DNA of 64,000 nt from Gigaspora margarita. Its lineage: Eukaryota; Glomeromycota; Glomeromycetes; Diversisporales; Gigasporaceae. Shown piece after piece: positions 1 to 11,634 of this stretch. Position numbers and translations under genes: made by a program. Location of the stretch: assembly GCA_009809945.1 (NCBI GenBank), contig WTPW01001144.1, positions 165,804 through 229,803 of the forward strand. Direction: 5' to 3'. A model generated the notes under the pieces. It had not been told where the DNA came from, did no database searches, and saw only the letters and a list, made by a program, of their open reading frames with translations. How positions within the stretch are numbered: the first letter of the stretch is position 1; each line of letters begins with the position of its first letter.

Positions 1-44
1 AAATCCGTATGTTTATATATAAAATTTTACAAAAACTTGAATAT

Positions 45-345
45 ATTGTGGCCCAGTAATCCAATCTGGATGATTTTAGTACCATTCGATTCGTCTCTAT
101 GGACAAATCCAATAGTACCAAAATCATTTCATTTGGATTACTGGAACACATTTTATTAATGAAATACTATTGATTTTATAGTAATTTTATAAGAAAACAT
201 AATAACCAATAGTATTTCGTTAATAAAACGTGATCCAGTAATCCAAATCAAAAGAAATTGGTACTATTCGAATCCTTTCCTCGAGACTATTCGAATGGTA
301 CCAAAATCATCCAATTTGGACCACTGTATCAAGCTTTAGACAAAT
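45..345. repeat. Paired hairpin repeat (CCAGTAATCCAA family)
   Basis: Two palindromes of roughly 115 bp each begin and end with variants of CCAGTAATCCAA / TTGGATTACTGG, with GGTACCATTCGAAT-like arms and a GTCTC centre. The stretch joining them is itself palindromic (AATACTATTG ... CAATAGTATT). Related hairpins recur near 22690-22805, 23580-23690 and 24060-24180, so this is a dispersed family. No coding potential is seen. Confidence 0.7.
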
Positions 346-357
346 TTTTTTAAAAAA

Positions 358-440
358 ATTGCGTTATGTTGGGGGACCCCCTCCCTACATATTGCAAAAT
401 CGTTATATTTTGGGGACCCCCTCCTCAAGCATAACGTAAT
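358..440. repeat. Short GC-capped inverted repeat
   Basis: The stretch opens ATTGCGTTATGTTGGGGGAC and closes with the imperfect reverse complement, ending GCATAACGTAAT. A second GGGGACCCCC block lies inside. It stands out as GC-rich in AT-rich DNA and is probably a tiny MITE. No target duplication could be fixed. Confidence 0.5.
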
Positions 441-823
441 TTATGGATGCATCTATATATATAATATTACTCATTTAAATTCAAATAAAAATTTAAATCT
501 TACATACTAATATGGTGAAGCCACAGGTTATTCACTAGTATAGTAATAATGTAAAGTAAGAATAGATAAACAAAATAGGAAAAGAATGAAGAATAAAATT
601 AGTAAGTAGTAATATGGAATGATATAAGGACAATTAGAAATATCATCAATTAATTATTACTAGCATCACCTGGTATAATACAGTACTTGTCTATATCAAA
701 AATTTAAAAAAGATTATTATTTTAATATTTTATTGTTTATTATATTTATTTAATAGGCTTATATAAATCAATTGTGCTTTAAACTTATAATAATAATTAT
801 TATACAAGTTAAAAAATTATACC
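441..823. other. AT-rich intergenic DNA
   Basis: I see no credible gene, RNA or ordered repeat here. Confidence 0.5.
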
Positions 824-1015
824 AGGACCCTGAAGAACTTTAATACAACTCAGATCCGAGTTTGTATAATTTTAGCAGTATTTTAGCCAAATAGATGTAT
901 AAAATAGAGCAAAATTTGAAAATTTACTATATAAAAATGCAATATTTGATGAATTTCTATACAAAATTTCCTTTTTTAGAATCATCTGAGTTGTATCAGA
1001 GTTCTTTGGGGTCCT
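824..1015. mobile_element. hAT-like MITE, AGGACCC family, copy 1
   Basis: A 192-bp element has termini AGGACCCTGAAGAAC ... GTTCTTTGGGGTCCT; the repeats continue inward through ACAACTCAGAT. It is flanked by perfect 8-bp direct repeats ATTATACC (816-823 and 1016-1023). An 8-bp duplication is the hallmark of hAT-superfamily transposition. The small open frame across it is chance. A second copy lies at 59440-59734. Confidence 0.85.
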
Positions 1016-1023
1016 ATTATACC

Positions 1024-2735
1024 TGTGCCTTCATGTCTGACTATAAAAGTTGTAGAAACTATTTTAGCTCAGCTAATAGTATATTTTTAATATGAGATTG
1101 CCATATCAAAATTCTATGCCAAAATGTATTTGTCAAAACTTAAGTATCTATAATATGCATAAGTTTAACACATTTTCAAAGTCCACTTTAAATTTCATAT
1201 TCTCTTCTCCTGGTTTGTACAACTGAGTTGCACAGCTACTTATTTAACCATCATATATGTATGTACATACAAACATGATCACTATACAAGTAACTGCATA
1301 ATACTAATAACAAGATAATTTGTAACATCAATAGAATAATCACAAGTTTGATCTGAGATACAATAATGATTAGTAATTTATATCATCGAAAAAACTATAT
1401 GCAGTAAATATATATTTATTGGATGCACACTAGCCAAATAAGGCTAGACAAATTTATTAGAAATGCTTTATTGATATTAGTAGTATATATATTAGTTCTA
1501 TTGATATATAATTAAAATTAGTAATATGAAGCATCAGCATAGTTTCTTATCTGCATAAAGCAGGCTGGCTATTAATTAGTATTTTTTTTAGAAAGAGAAT
1601 TTGTGATATTTAGCATCAGATAGTATTTTTTATCTGTATAAAACAGGCTAGCTATAATTACAAAGGATTTGTATTTACTGTAAAAATTGTAGTATTCACT
1701 AGGTGGGTGGGATCAGTGTAGGATCGAGTGTGAAGTCTGGAATATGTTTTCTAAATGCAAGTGAGGCTTTTGCTTTTAATCTCATCTTTTTTTTTACTTA
1801 GGAGCCAAATATGAAGACGCAAGCATTTTACTGCTTATGTTGCTTTTTCAATTTGTTGACATTTGTCAACTCAAATTCATGAAATAGGAAATATATGTTG
1901 AAACTTCTGATTGATAAATAGCATGATGGACAGGCATTTGTGCTTTAATATAATAGACAATAAATGTAAAAGAAAATAATAATCATAAGGCTAAGTATAA
2001 TAAGAAATATCGTAATTTTGAGCACAGAGTTATTGTAGCAGATTAAAATGAAATCCAGATTAAAATAAAATTATAGTATTAATATCTTAAAAACTAAATT
2101 TTTTTTGGGGGTATATTTTTTAGAGTTAGGGGTTAGGGTTAGGGTTTAGTTATAAAAAAAGTTATAATAAACAAGTATTAGTATGTGTTAGAAGGTTAGC
2201 AGATTAAGTAAAAAATATAGATTTTATTTTAAATTATGATTTGTGACAGTTATTATCATAGTAATAGCAGCTTTTTGTAATGCGTATATATTGTAGTCAA
2301 TAATAATTATACATAGCAATTTGTATAGTTTCTATTTTTGATACATTTATTTATGCATGCACTATATGCACTATGTTGCTATATTAAAGAGAGATTATAA
2401 CAGATCAGTTTGGTATGGATGTCCAGAATTGTATAGTATAGGAAATTACACTATAGTACCAATTAAAGGTATGCCTTCCAAATTACAGGTAACAGGGTAA
2501 ATAAAAATTAGAACATTAATAATATAACCATATAAAATTATAGCATTGCGGCTTTGCATATGCTGCAAATCACATTTCTGGTCTAACAACGCCAAAGCCA
2601 CAATGCTATAATTCTGCATGGCCATAATATCAATATTCTTTACATTTCTGTAATTTGTAAGCATACTTTAATATAGTGACATAGTGCATATATGCATAAA
2701 TCAAATACGACCAAACAAATTATTAAGAACATCTA
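1024..2735. other. AT-rich intergenic DNA
   Basis: No supported gene. There is a short direct duplication near 1550-1660 (CATAAAGCAGGCTGGCTAT and CTGTATAAAACAGGCTAGCT) and a telomere-like tract at 2122-2149. The minus-strand open frame at 2446-2664 has no recognisable domain; an AAATTACAG-containing stretch near 2470 resembles one near 5670, so both may be relics of the same repeat. Confidence 0.4.
2122..2149 (+). repeat. Interstitial telomere-like (TTAGGG)n tract
   Basis: The sequence reads TTAGGGGTTAGGGTTAGGG then TTTAG. TTAGGG is the common fungal telomere unit. Only about three units are present, in the middle of repeat DNA, so this is not a chromosome end. Confidence 0.6.
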
Positions 2736-2995
2736 CATCAGGAAATTTTATATATAGATTTTGATCAATATATAACACTTAATCGTTTTATATCAATTAT
2801 AAAATATTGTTATATATTAATTAATTGGATAAAAATCGATATATATCTAAATTAATATATATCATTTTTTTATATTAAATTGTTATATATCTATAAATCG
2901 ATTATAATCAGAATTATTTGAAACTATATATAACAATTAACAGATCTTTAACGATTACATAGTGTTTTGACCCATCACTGGGTAAAAATAAAAAA

Positions 2996-3039
<44 letters not shown>

Positions 3040-4833
3040 TAAAAAAAAAAAAAAAAAGCATTTTGTACTATTTTTACTTCTCCCTCTTTTTTTTTTCTCT
3101 CCTCTTCCTTTTTTTTCTCCTCTCCCTTTTTTTCTCTCTCTTCTTTTTTTTTTCTTTTTTTTTTAATATTTCAAATTGTTTCAAAATATTTTAAAAATAG
3201 AAAATCAAGCTAGATCAGTAGATCTGTACCCTATCTCATACCAAGAATGCATTTGACTAATATTTTCAAAATGGTTCGAAATGTTTTAATGATCATGGTA
3301 CAAGATCAGATTAGATCTTTATTTATTTTTTTTGCTTATAATTTAGATCTTCTATTAATTTTACATTGTTTTTTCATTTTTGTTTTTGTTTTGATATTTT
3401 TTTGGTTTGTTTTATTTTATTTAGTTTCGTTTAGTTTCATTTTGTTTTTCATTTTTTTTCTTTATTATTATTTAATTTTTTTATTTTATTTTTACAACAA
3501 ATACCAACCCTAACTTTTGAAAATCTAACAACCTTTCAAAACTATGCGCAAGCCAACTCAGCCTTTCAAACCTTTGCAAGAACACACAATTGCTTTCTCT
3601 AGCAACTTGTAAATTTTCAAGAATGCCTCTTTAACGAAATAAAGGTTTAGTTAGTGCTTCATTTATTTTTTCATTTGACATTAATTGTTTTTTTTGTTTT
3701 TGTTTTTATTTTTTTTTATTTTTTTTTTAATATTTTGCCAATTTGTGAGAAAAAATAACATAGGTTTTTCGACACTTTGCAAGCAAACCCTGACTTTTCC
3801 ACCACTTTGCAAGAATATATACAACTTGATTTTAGCAATTTCTGTTACGAACTCTATATCAGAGAAATAGAGATTTGGGGTTTTATTATTTTTTTTATTC
3901 AGTTTGCTTACATTCTGTTTTTTTTTGTTTGTTTTCTTTTTACTTATTTCTTTAATTTTTATTTTTTTATTATTCCAGCACATTGTAAAAACCTTCACCG
4001 ATTTCTAAATTATAAGAAATGAACTTTTACTTTAGGGAAATAGAAATTTGGGGCTTTGTTTGTTTTATTTAGTTTGCTTACATTTTTGTTTTTTGTTTGT
4101 TTTTCTTTTTTTTACTTATTTTTTTAATTTTATTTTATTTATTTCTGACTTTCTTCAAAACTTTGCAAGAAAATGATCTGACTTTTCTGGTATTTTACAA
4201 AAACACCAATTCTAACTTCTCTGGCACTTTGCAAAAAGTAGTGAATCTGAGTGAATATAATAATAGATGCAACAAAATGTGAAAGTAGTTGAAAATTATT
4301 ACTATTTTTTTAGTTTTGTTTTATTTTTTGGGGGTTTTTTTTTGGTTTTTCATTTTTTTATAATAATATATAATAAAAAATATGTAATATAATATAATAT
4401 ATAATAATAATAAATAAATAAATAATTTTATATTAAATTGCGAAAACTTGCAAATATTGATTATTTAATTTAAAATATAATATATAATAATAATAAATAA
4501 AAAAATAAAATTTTATAATAAATTGCAAAACTTTGCGAAAACTTGTAAAACATTTAAAAATTTGCAAAAAGCATGATTATGTAAATATAATAATTATTAG
4601 TTAATATCATATTAGATATATATCGATTACTATCACTATCGATAATAATCGGCAGGGGTGTTGATTATTGATATATATCTGGTTAATCAATATATATTTA
4701 GTAGATATATATCGATTAACTGGATATATATTGATTACTATCACTATCGATAATAATCAGCAGGGGTGTTGTTCATCGATATATATCTTACTGGTTAGTA
4801 ATCGATATATATCTATATATAAAATTTCTAATA
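2736..4833 (+). mobile_element. CATCAGC-type non-autonomous element, family A, copy 1
   Basis: The left end, after a TA, is CATCAGGAAATTTTATATAT; the right end is its diverged reverse complement, ATATATAAAATTTCTAAT. Just inside both ends are ATCGATATATATC-rich subterminal palindromes (2760-2930 and 4600-4830). The interior is a poly-A/poly-T and pyrimidine tract followed by T-rich DNA peppered with CACTTTGCAAGAA variants. No transposase frame exists; the open frames here are low-complexity translations of TTTTATTTT. Related copies are at 12905-14220, 24962-28960 and 30436-31195, with a solo end at 20200-20351. Confidence 0.7.
2989..3056 (+). repeat. Poly-A tract
   Basis: An almost pure A run interrupted once by CTT, next to pyrimidine-rich DNA at 3075-3165. 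It belongs to the interior of the enclosing element. Confidence 0.9.
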
Positions 4834-5789
4834 TATAGTTGACAGTCAAATTATGCACATTATGGCAAAGCTGTGAATTTTACAAGAGAGTTACCAAAAT
4901 TTTGGGTCAAATGTATCAGATATAGGTCAGCATTTAGCCCTAGTGGTTAGCAGGTTCTATAGCAAAATTATCAGCTAGGCATTTTTTAATTAATGAATAG
5001 ATATTATTTATTAGTAATAATTTTTATAATCTTGGGCAAAATTGATTAATTCTGATCTAGCTAACCATAATTCTGATGCACTTCGATGTATTCTGACCCA
5101 GAATTTTGGAGACCCCATATAAGTTGTAACATACATACTCCTGTGTGATCTGAGAAGTCCAAATTTAGGCCATACCAGAAAATTTTCTAGAATTTCTGGA
5201 ATTTGAAATTAGAGGATTCCAATAGTATTAATAATAATATTATTATTAATGATTCTAAGAATCTTGGTGATTATAATAATAATAATAATTATAATGATAA
5301 TAATTATTCTGGTATGTAAAAATAGAACTCAAATTATTATAAATAAAGGTCTTTTGGCCCTTTGAAAATATCAGTTAAAACCCACTTCCCTTACTAATAA
5401 AGTATCTAAGTTATAAATATTATAAACTATATTCTTCTATTAACCATTTTTCAAATCTAATACACCTCTTTCAACTGTCAATTTCAAACCTTGTATTCTG
5501 TTAGTTCTGTTACCTGACTGCTGCAGAATAATTGACTAACCAACTCCCAAACTCTTACCATAATATGTATATATTGTGATAATTCAATCATCAACTATAG
5601 TTGTTCTTAACAATTTGTTTGGTCATATTTAATTGATATATATACACTATGGCTATATAAAGGTATTCTGTTCCAAATTACAGATAACAGTAAATAATAT
5701 TGCATATATACAAACAAACAAACATATATTGTGAGAGTATCAAATGAAGCTAAATAATAATAAAAGTTACAATAAGATACTATTCTATT
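4834..5789. other. AT-rich intergenic DNA
   Basis: No gene is supported. It holds AAT/ATT microsatellite stretches near 5225-5310. The minus-strand open frame at 5607-5843 is not recognised. Confidence 0.4.
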
Positions 5790-6430
5790 TGAAATTACTA
5801 CAACTAATAACCCACAAGGCTTAAATCCTAAATAGATAGACAAAGAAAGAGGTATTGGTTGAATTGGTATGAGAGTTAGAGTTTAAAGTCTTGCTATAGC
5901 ACTTTCAAAATAAGATAAGTATTGCTCAGGGTTATCTCTTGTATTTTCTTTTTTTAGATCAGTACTAATAAGTACTCTTCTATTTTTTTTGAGGCGAATT
6001 TGGAATATATGATTTTAATCATAAACAGTAATCATAATAGCAACTATAGTAATTGGGTTCAGCAATGGCACTTGGAAATAATTTCTTAATAGGTTTTTGA
6101 AGACAATTACAGAGTACAAAATTAATTTATGGGGCAACCAATTTTTTGATAAATGAGGTAAATCAATATCTAATTATTTCAGGTTTTGTATAAATACAAT
6201 TGATTTTTGTCAATTACTAAGCCTTTTTCTTTCTTACTACTTCATTTAAGAAAATTAGATTTGGTGTATTTTAAGTTGCAATTACAATAATAGGAATTTT
6301 TGGGTTATCTAATAATTTCAGTTCTTCAAGATAAGTATATTTAATTTCTAACTACAATTTGAAATTGTAAAGGAAACAACAACTAGAACTTAATATTTCT
6401 ACTCTTGTTTTGAAGATTTAAGTTACTTTT
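5790..6430 (-). pseudogene. Possible decayed coding relic, unidentified
   Basis: On the minus strand several short stretches read like protein rather than AT-rich noise. Examples are YLEELKLLDNPKIPIIVIAT (about 6290-6350), then NEVVRKKKA, and RRVLISTDLKKENTRDNPEQ continuing to YLSYFESAIARL (about 5890-5990). They are broken by stops and frame changes. I do not recognise the family; a transposon-encoded protein is the obvious guess from context. Confidence is low because AT-rich DNA can yield such strings by chance. Confidence 0.25.
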
Positions 6431-9198
6431 TTATTAAAAGAAAAAGGTTGTGTATTTATACTTTTTATATTACTGTGTCTACTATTATACTTGTTGCTAA
6501 TATTACTATATTTTTAAGTGTCAATAAGTTTTTTGTATTCAATGTATCAAACAAATTTGATATATTAGATATTTTTAATATATTTATTATATCTAATATG
6601 TTTAATATATTTGAAATATTTGAAATATTCGATATGTCTAATATATTTAATATATCTGATATATCAAACATATCAAATCATTGAACAGGTTAAAGTATAT
6701 AATAACATACAGTACTCAGTTTTACTATACTAGAGGGACTATAGTATTATATACTAATTTCAAGAAGTTTTATATAATGACATACTAAAAATAATATAAT
6801 AGAAGGGGATAATACATATATATAAAAAGAAAGAGAAAAAAACAAGTATTTTTAAGGGATCAGGGATCTTGAAGCTTCTCGCAACATATGAACAGATCAA
6901 AAACATGTAACCACATGGAATCTCTAACAAATGCTATACCTACTCATGTGAAAGGTTATACCTATATCAAATTTATAATGTACAAAATGCAAAAAGGAAG
7001 TTTTTATTAACTTATTAATAGCATAGAATACTGTATTGGATATCTTTTTCTAAAGCATTGGCATAAAATTGTATGAGACAAATTTAGTACAATAACATTT
7101 TTTAGCATTTGTGTATTTTCATTTCACTTAAGATTTATACTAATTTATTTTTTTTAATATTCCATAAGACTTTAAACTAAATTCTACAATATGCCCAATA
7201 ATGATATTAATTATATTTTTTGTTAGTTAATCAAGAAAAATTGGACTTTTGGCTTTAAATTTATAACTTTTGAACACAACATATCAAATTTTTAAAAACT
7301 AAGTCCAGCAAGTTTAAATTTAAAGGTCCAAAAACTGATTTTCTTTCAGGTTATCCACTTTTTTCTTGCTAATTTTTAACATTTTTAACATTTTTACACC
7401 TAGGGTTCAATTGACTTATGCATAAGAATTAAATTATTTGTTCATGTTATATAAGAAACAGAATAATTATACTATAAAGTCAAGTTGTTAAAAAATATTT
7501 GTATTACCTTAAGTAGTCATTTCTAAAGTATAAGATTAATAAATTTGTATCAATAATTTGATTGATAGATACATTGCTGTGTTAATATAATGGTCTCTTA
7601 CATTTATTATATGATAATCTAGTTGGGTGAGTATAAATAATTATTTATCTGGAATTTACAATAAAGTTAATATCTAAATTTTGTGAATCTAATTTTTTAG
7701 TTTTATTAATTTAATAGATATTAAAAATTATTTATTAATCAGTGCATTGAAATAATCTTGTTAAACAATTACAAGATTATTAATAATTATTATTGTACCA
7801 ATATCTTGATAATTTGTATTAAACATGTAAGTATAATGAATAATTGGGTAAATTGAAAAAACTTCATATTAAAAAATTTTCTTATCAATTTAGAGGTATA
7901 AAATATTTATTTTCAGTATTTTGAAATAAGCTATTTAAGTTAATTTATTTAGAACATATATTAATCAATATATTTAAATAGATCCATTATGATATTATGG
8001 AATAAAATGCTTGATTCAGTATCATGCACATTTTATGCATTCTTGAATTCATGCACACATAATAAAAAAATAAAAAATTTGATGGGATAAAATGCCAAAC
8101 ATGCACATAATCTGGAATCATGCACACACATGAAACCCATCTCTAACTATATAATATTTATTTTTTAAAAAATTGGCATGTTTTCTTTTTTTGCCAATTT
8201 TTTAATATCTGGTAGTTAATCATATTGAGTCTAATTAATTATACCTTATAAATAAAAGGGTTTAGGTAGATTTTTAACACAATTGTTAATGTTTGCATTT
8301 TTGCTTGTAATTTATTGAATTCAAATATGGGTTTACAAAGAGAAAGCCTGTTATCTGGCTATGAATCAAGTGTATCTCTAATAAATTTGACTTTGTCTGG
8401 TCTAATATAAATTTTTTACTATAATAAACTAATCAAATTGTCAATTCAAGGAAACCCTATTTTAATTATGGTATTACTACCTTTGCTAACTATTCTTGAA
8501 GTATATTAATTAAAAGCAATATTATTTATGCTATATATTCTCTAATTATTATAGCATTCATTATCAAAAAGAAGTAAACTCAAGTTTTATTCGTTATTCA
8601 CATAAATTCTATATATATATATAAAAATATAGCACTACTTCTATAATATCAATAAAGCAAATGAATTTATTAGAGCAATTTATAGTTTAACCTTCAAAAA
8701 GAGTAATAACTAGAACTTTTTAATACCAGAGATATTCATATAGAGCCTAAACTATTTCGTTGCAACTATTTTGCAATTATAACAATTCTGGAAATTGTTG
8801 GGCATGTGGGAATAGTGTGTATTTATAAGGAGCTTCTTGACTATTTTTTGCTACCAGTACTTGTATATCCATTGTCTAATTGTAAAATATAATAATACAC
8901 ATAGTAACTTCGCTTTTCTGTTTTTTTTTTGATTATTTTGTATAACAAAAGCAGACTTTTCTAAATAAAAATTTATTTTTTATATGCGAATATGTGAAAT
9001 ATCACAATTACTTTAAACTATATAAATTAGTTACTATAAGTGAAAAGTGGGAAACATTACGAAAAAGTACTTTAAACCATATAAATTAGAAAAATATGAA
9101 ATGTCACAATTTGACAAAGTACTTTTAATTGTATAAATTATAGTTACTATAAGTGATAGTACCTAAAATCTTTATCAAATTTTACTATCATACAACTA
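6431..9198. other. AT-rich intergenic DNA
   Basis: No gene is supported. A degenerate ATATTTGA/TCTAATAT tract at 6540-6675 accounts for the two overlapping Ile/Asn/Phe-rich open frames there. A pair of ATATAAATTAGTTACTATAAG-like repeats lies at about 9015-9155. Nothing else is recognised. Confidence 0.45.
6540..6675. repeat. Degenerate TATTTGATATATC-type tandem repeat
   Basis: Short units of the form TTTGATATATTAGAT / TCTAATATATTTAA recur in both orientations, giving repetitive Asn-Ile-Phe translations. This is low-complexity sequence. Confidence 0.5.
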
Positions 9199-11154
9199 CA
9201 TCAGCAAATTTATAATAGCATAATCATACGTAAGATCTTATAAACCGTAATATAAGGCAATATTTCGTAATATATAACAAAATATTTCAAATATCAAAAT
9301 TTTGTTATATTTCGTTAGAAATTTCGAAAATTATAACGAAATATTTTGATCCTCTTTAAACCAAGCTAGGATCAGTAAATCAGTGTAACCTGGATCTCGC
9401 ATTGGACTAATTATTCGAAATAGTTCAAATTCTGTACTACAAGATCAGATTCGCTTTTTTGTTTTCATTTCGTTTCTTTGTTTTTATTTTATTTTTTTTT
9501 GTTTTCATTTTATTTATNNNNNNNNNNNNNNNNNNNNNNNNNNNNNNNNNNNNNNNNNNNNNNNNNNNNNNNNNNNNNNNNNNNNNNNNNNNNNNNNNNN
9601 NNNNNNNNNNNNNNNNNNNNNNNNNNNNNNNNNNNNNNNNNNNNNNNNNNNNNNNNNNNNNNNNNNNNNNNNNNNNNNNNNNNNNNNNNNNNNNNNNNNN
9701 NNNNNNNNNNNNNNNNNNNNNNNNNNNNNNNNNNNNNNNNNNNNNNNNNNNNNNNNNNNNNNNNNNNNNNNNNNNNNNNNNNNNNNNNNNNNNNNNNNNN
9801 NNNNNNNNNNNNNNNNNNNNNNNNNNNNNNNNNNNNNNNNNNNNNNNNNNNNNNNNNNNNNNNNNNNNNNNNNNNNNNNNNNNNNNNNNNNNNNNNNNNN
9901 NNNNNNNNNNNNNNNNNNNNNNNNNNNNNNNNNNNNNNNNNNNNNNNNNNNNNNNNNNNNNNNNNNNNNNNNNNNNNNNNNNNNNNNNNNNNNNNNNNNN
10001 NNNNNNNNNNNNNNNNNNNNNNNNNNNNNNNNNNNNNNNNNNNNNNNNNNNNNNNNNNNNNNNNNNNNNNNNNNNNNNNNNNNNNNNNNNNNNNNNNNNN
10101 NNNNNNNNNNNNNNNNNNNNNNNNNNNNNNNNNNNNNNNNNNNNNNNNNNNNNNNNNNNNNNNNNNNNNNNNNNNNNNNNNNNNNNNNNNNNNNNNNNNN
10201 NNNNNNNNNNNNNNNNNNNNNNNNNNNNNNNNNNNNNNNNNNNNNNNNNNNNNNNNNNNNNNNNNNNNNNNNNNNNNNNNNNNNNNNNNNNNNNNNNNNN
10301 NTGACTTCTTCGATACTTTGCGACTTTTCCAGCACTTTACAAGAAAACTAGCTTAACTTCTCTGGCACTTTGCAAGAACAAACTAGATTTCTCTGGCAAT
10401 TTGCAAGAACATCAACACTTATGAGAAATGTTTTTTTTATTTTTTTTTCACTTTACTATTTTTAGGAATTATTTAAAAAAAAAAGCAAAATGAAGGTTCT
10501 AGCCAAAACAAAAGAAATAGCAAAAGCGAAAACAATAGAAAACAAAGAAGCGAAGTTAATAGCTAACTGTGGGGTGTGAGCGAAAATAAGTGTGTAGGGC
10601 TAGTTTTTTGTATAATAATAGAATTAGATATGACAAAGTGCGAAATTAGTTTAAAAATTTGTAATAATGTAAAAATAATACTGTAATATTAATTAAAAAT
10701 ATATTTATTAATAAATATAAAATATAATATATAATAATAATAAAAAAATATAAAATTTTATGCGAAATCTTGTGAATTATTGTAAAAACCTGTAAAAAAA
10801 ACATGATTATATAAATATGTATATCATTTATTTATTTTTTAAAAATTTTAAAACAATGCGAAAACATCACATAATATGCAAATTATTGTCTGCTGTGACC
10901 CCTTGTTTATTTATTTTTTAAAAATTTTAAAACAATGTGAAACCATCACACAATATGCAAATTATTGCCTGCTGTGACCCCTGGATTTGCATTTTTTTAT
11001 TTGGTCTATTTCGCAATATTGTGCTATAAATTCTGTAATATAACTGTAATATAATGTAATATATAATATAATAAATCATATCAAACATAAGATATTTGTT
11101 AGATTACAGGCCGTAATATCATATGTTAGATTACGTATATATAATTCGCTGATG
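9199..11154 (+). mobile_element. CATCAGC-type non-autonomous element, family G, copy 1 (gapped)
   Basis: After a TA the left end reads CATCAGCAAATTTATAATAG; the right end is ATATATAATTCGCTGATG followed by TA. The termini are inverted repeats, and the TA/TA flanks fit Tc1/mariner-type integration. The subterminal regions carry repeated AATATTTCGTAATATA palindromes. The interior has T-rich DNA and CTTTGCAAGAAC motifs. About 784 bp in the middle are Ns, so a coding segment there cannot be excluded. Close relatives are at 50530-52547 and 52813-54139, and a minus-strand end at 63472. Confidence 0.75.
9518..10301. other. Assembly gap (Ns)
   Basis: A run of 784 Ns inside a T-rich repeat element. 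Open frames of X residues across it are meaningless. Confidence 0.99.
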
Positions 11155-11634
11155 TATGCCTAAAAAACTTCAAGCTTAAGTTAGGGTTAGCATGACTATG
11201 CCCAAAAAATTTCAACTTTGTTTAAGTTAGATTAGTGGTCCTATAGGGCTTGATGTTAGCAAGTTATATAGGAAAATTGCTTAAAAAAGTTTTTAATCAG
11301 TTTAAGCTAAAATTCCTGTTTAGGGTTAGGGTTAGGGTAAATTAAAAGTCTGTTTCCCATGCTTTAGTAAATAAAAATGCTATAGCAGAGGTAATAGCTA
11401 TAGCAGAAGCATAAACTATCCTTTGCAAAGCAAAGGATGACAGAAATGTCTTTTCCATTATTGAACTATGTTTAACTGTACTAATAGCGAAAAATCCTGT
11501 GATTATTATTTCATATGATCTGTAAATTTTTTGACTTGCATACTATTCTTCTGTCCTGGGTCCAACCCAATTCCTGAGCCAATTTCTAAACTAGGTATTA
11601 TCACCTAGAGTATAAGTTAGCAAAATTCATATTT
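11155..11634. other. AT-rich intergenic DNA with a telomere-like tract
   Basis: Contains TTTAGGGTTAGGGTTAGGG at about 11319-11338. No gene is seen. Confidence 0.5.

Noticed and set aside
2122..2149. A true telomere or chromosome end
   Set aside because: Only about three TTAGGG units, with ordinary repeat DNA on both sides.
3247..4282. Phe/Leu-rich open frames that look like membrane proteins (also 13328-13687, 25736-26074, 39470-39751, 51023-51296 and 52885-53106)
   Set aside because: They translate TTTTATTTT-type low-complexity DNA inside repeat elements, and the same strings recur in each copy.
6465..6684. Overlapping Asn/Ile-rich open frames on both strands
   Set aside because: They arise from a degenerate ATATTTGA repeat; both strands giving similar composition is typical of low complexity.
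9459..10356. Long open frames across 9459-10356 and 27920-29029
   Set aside because: They consist almost entirely of X residues from runs of N.
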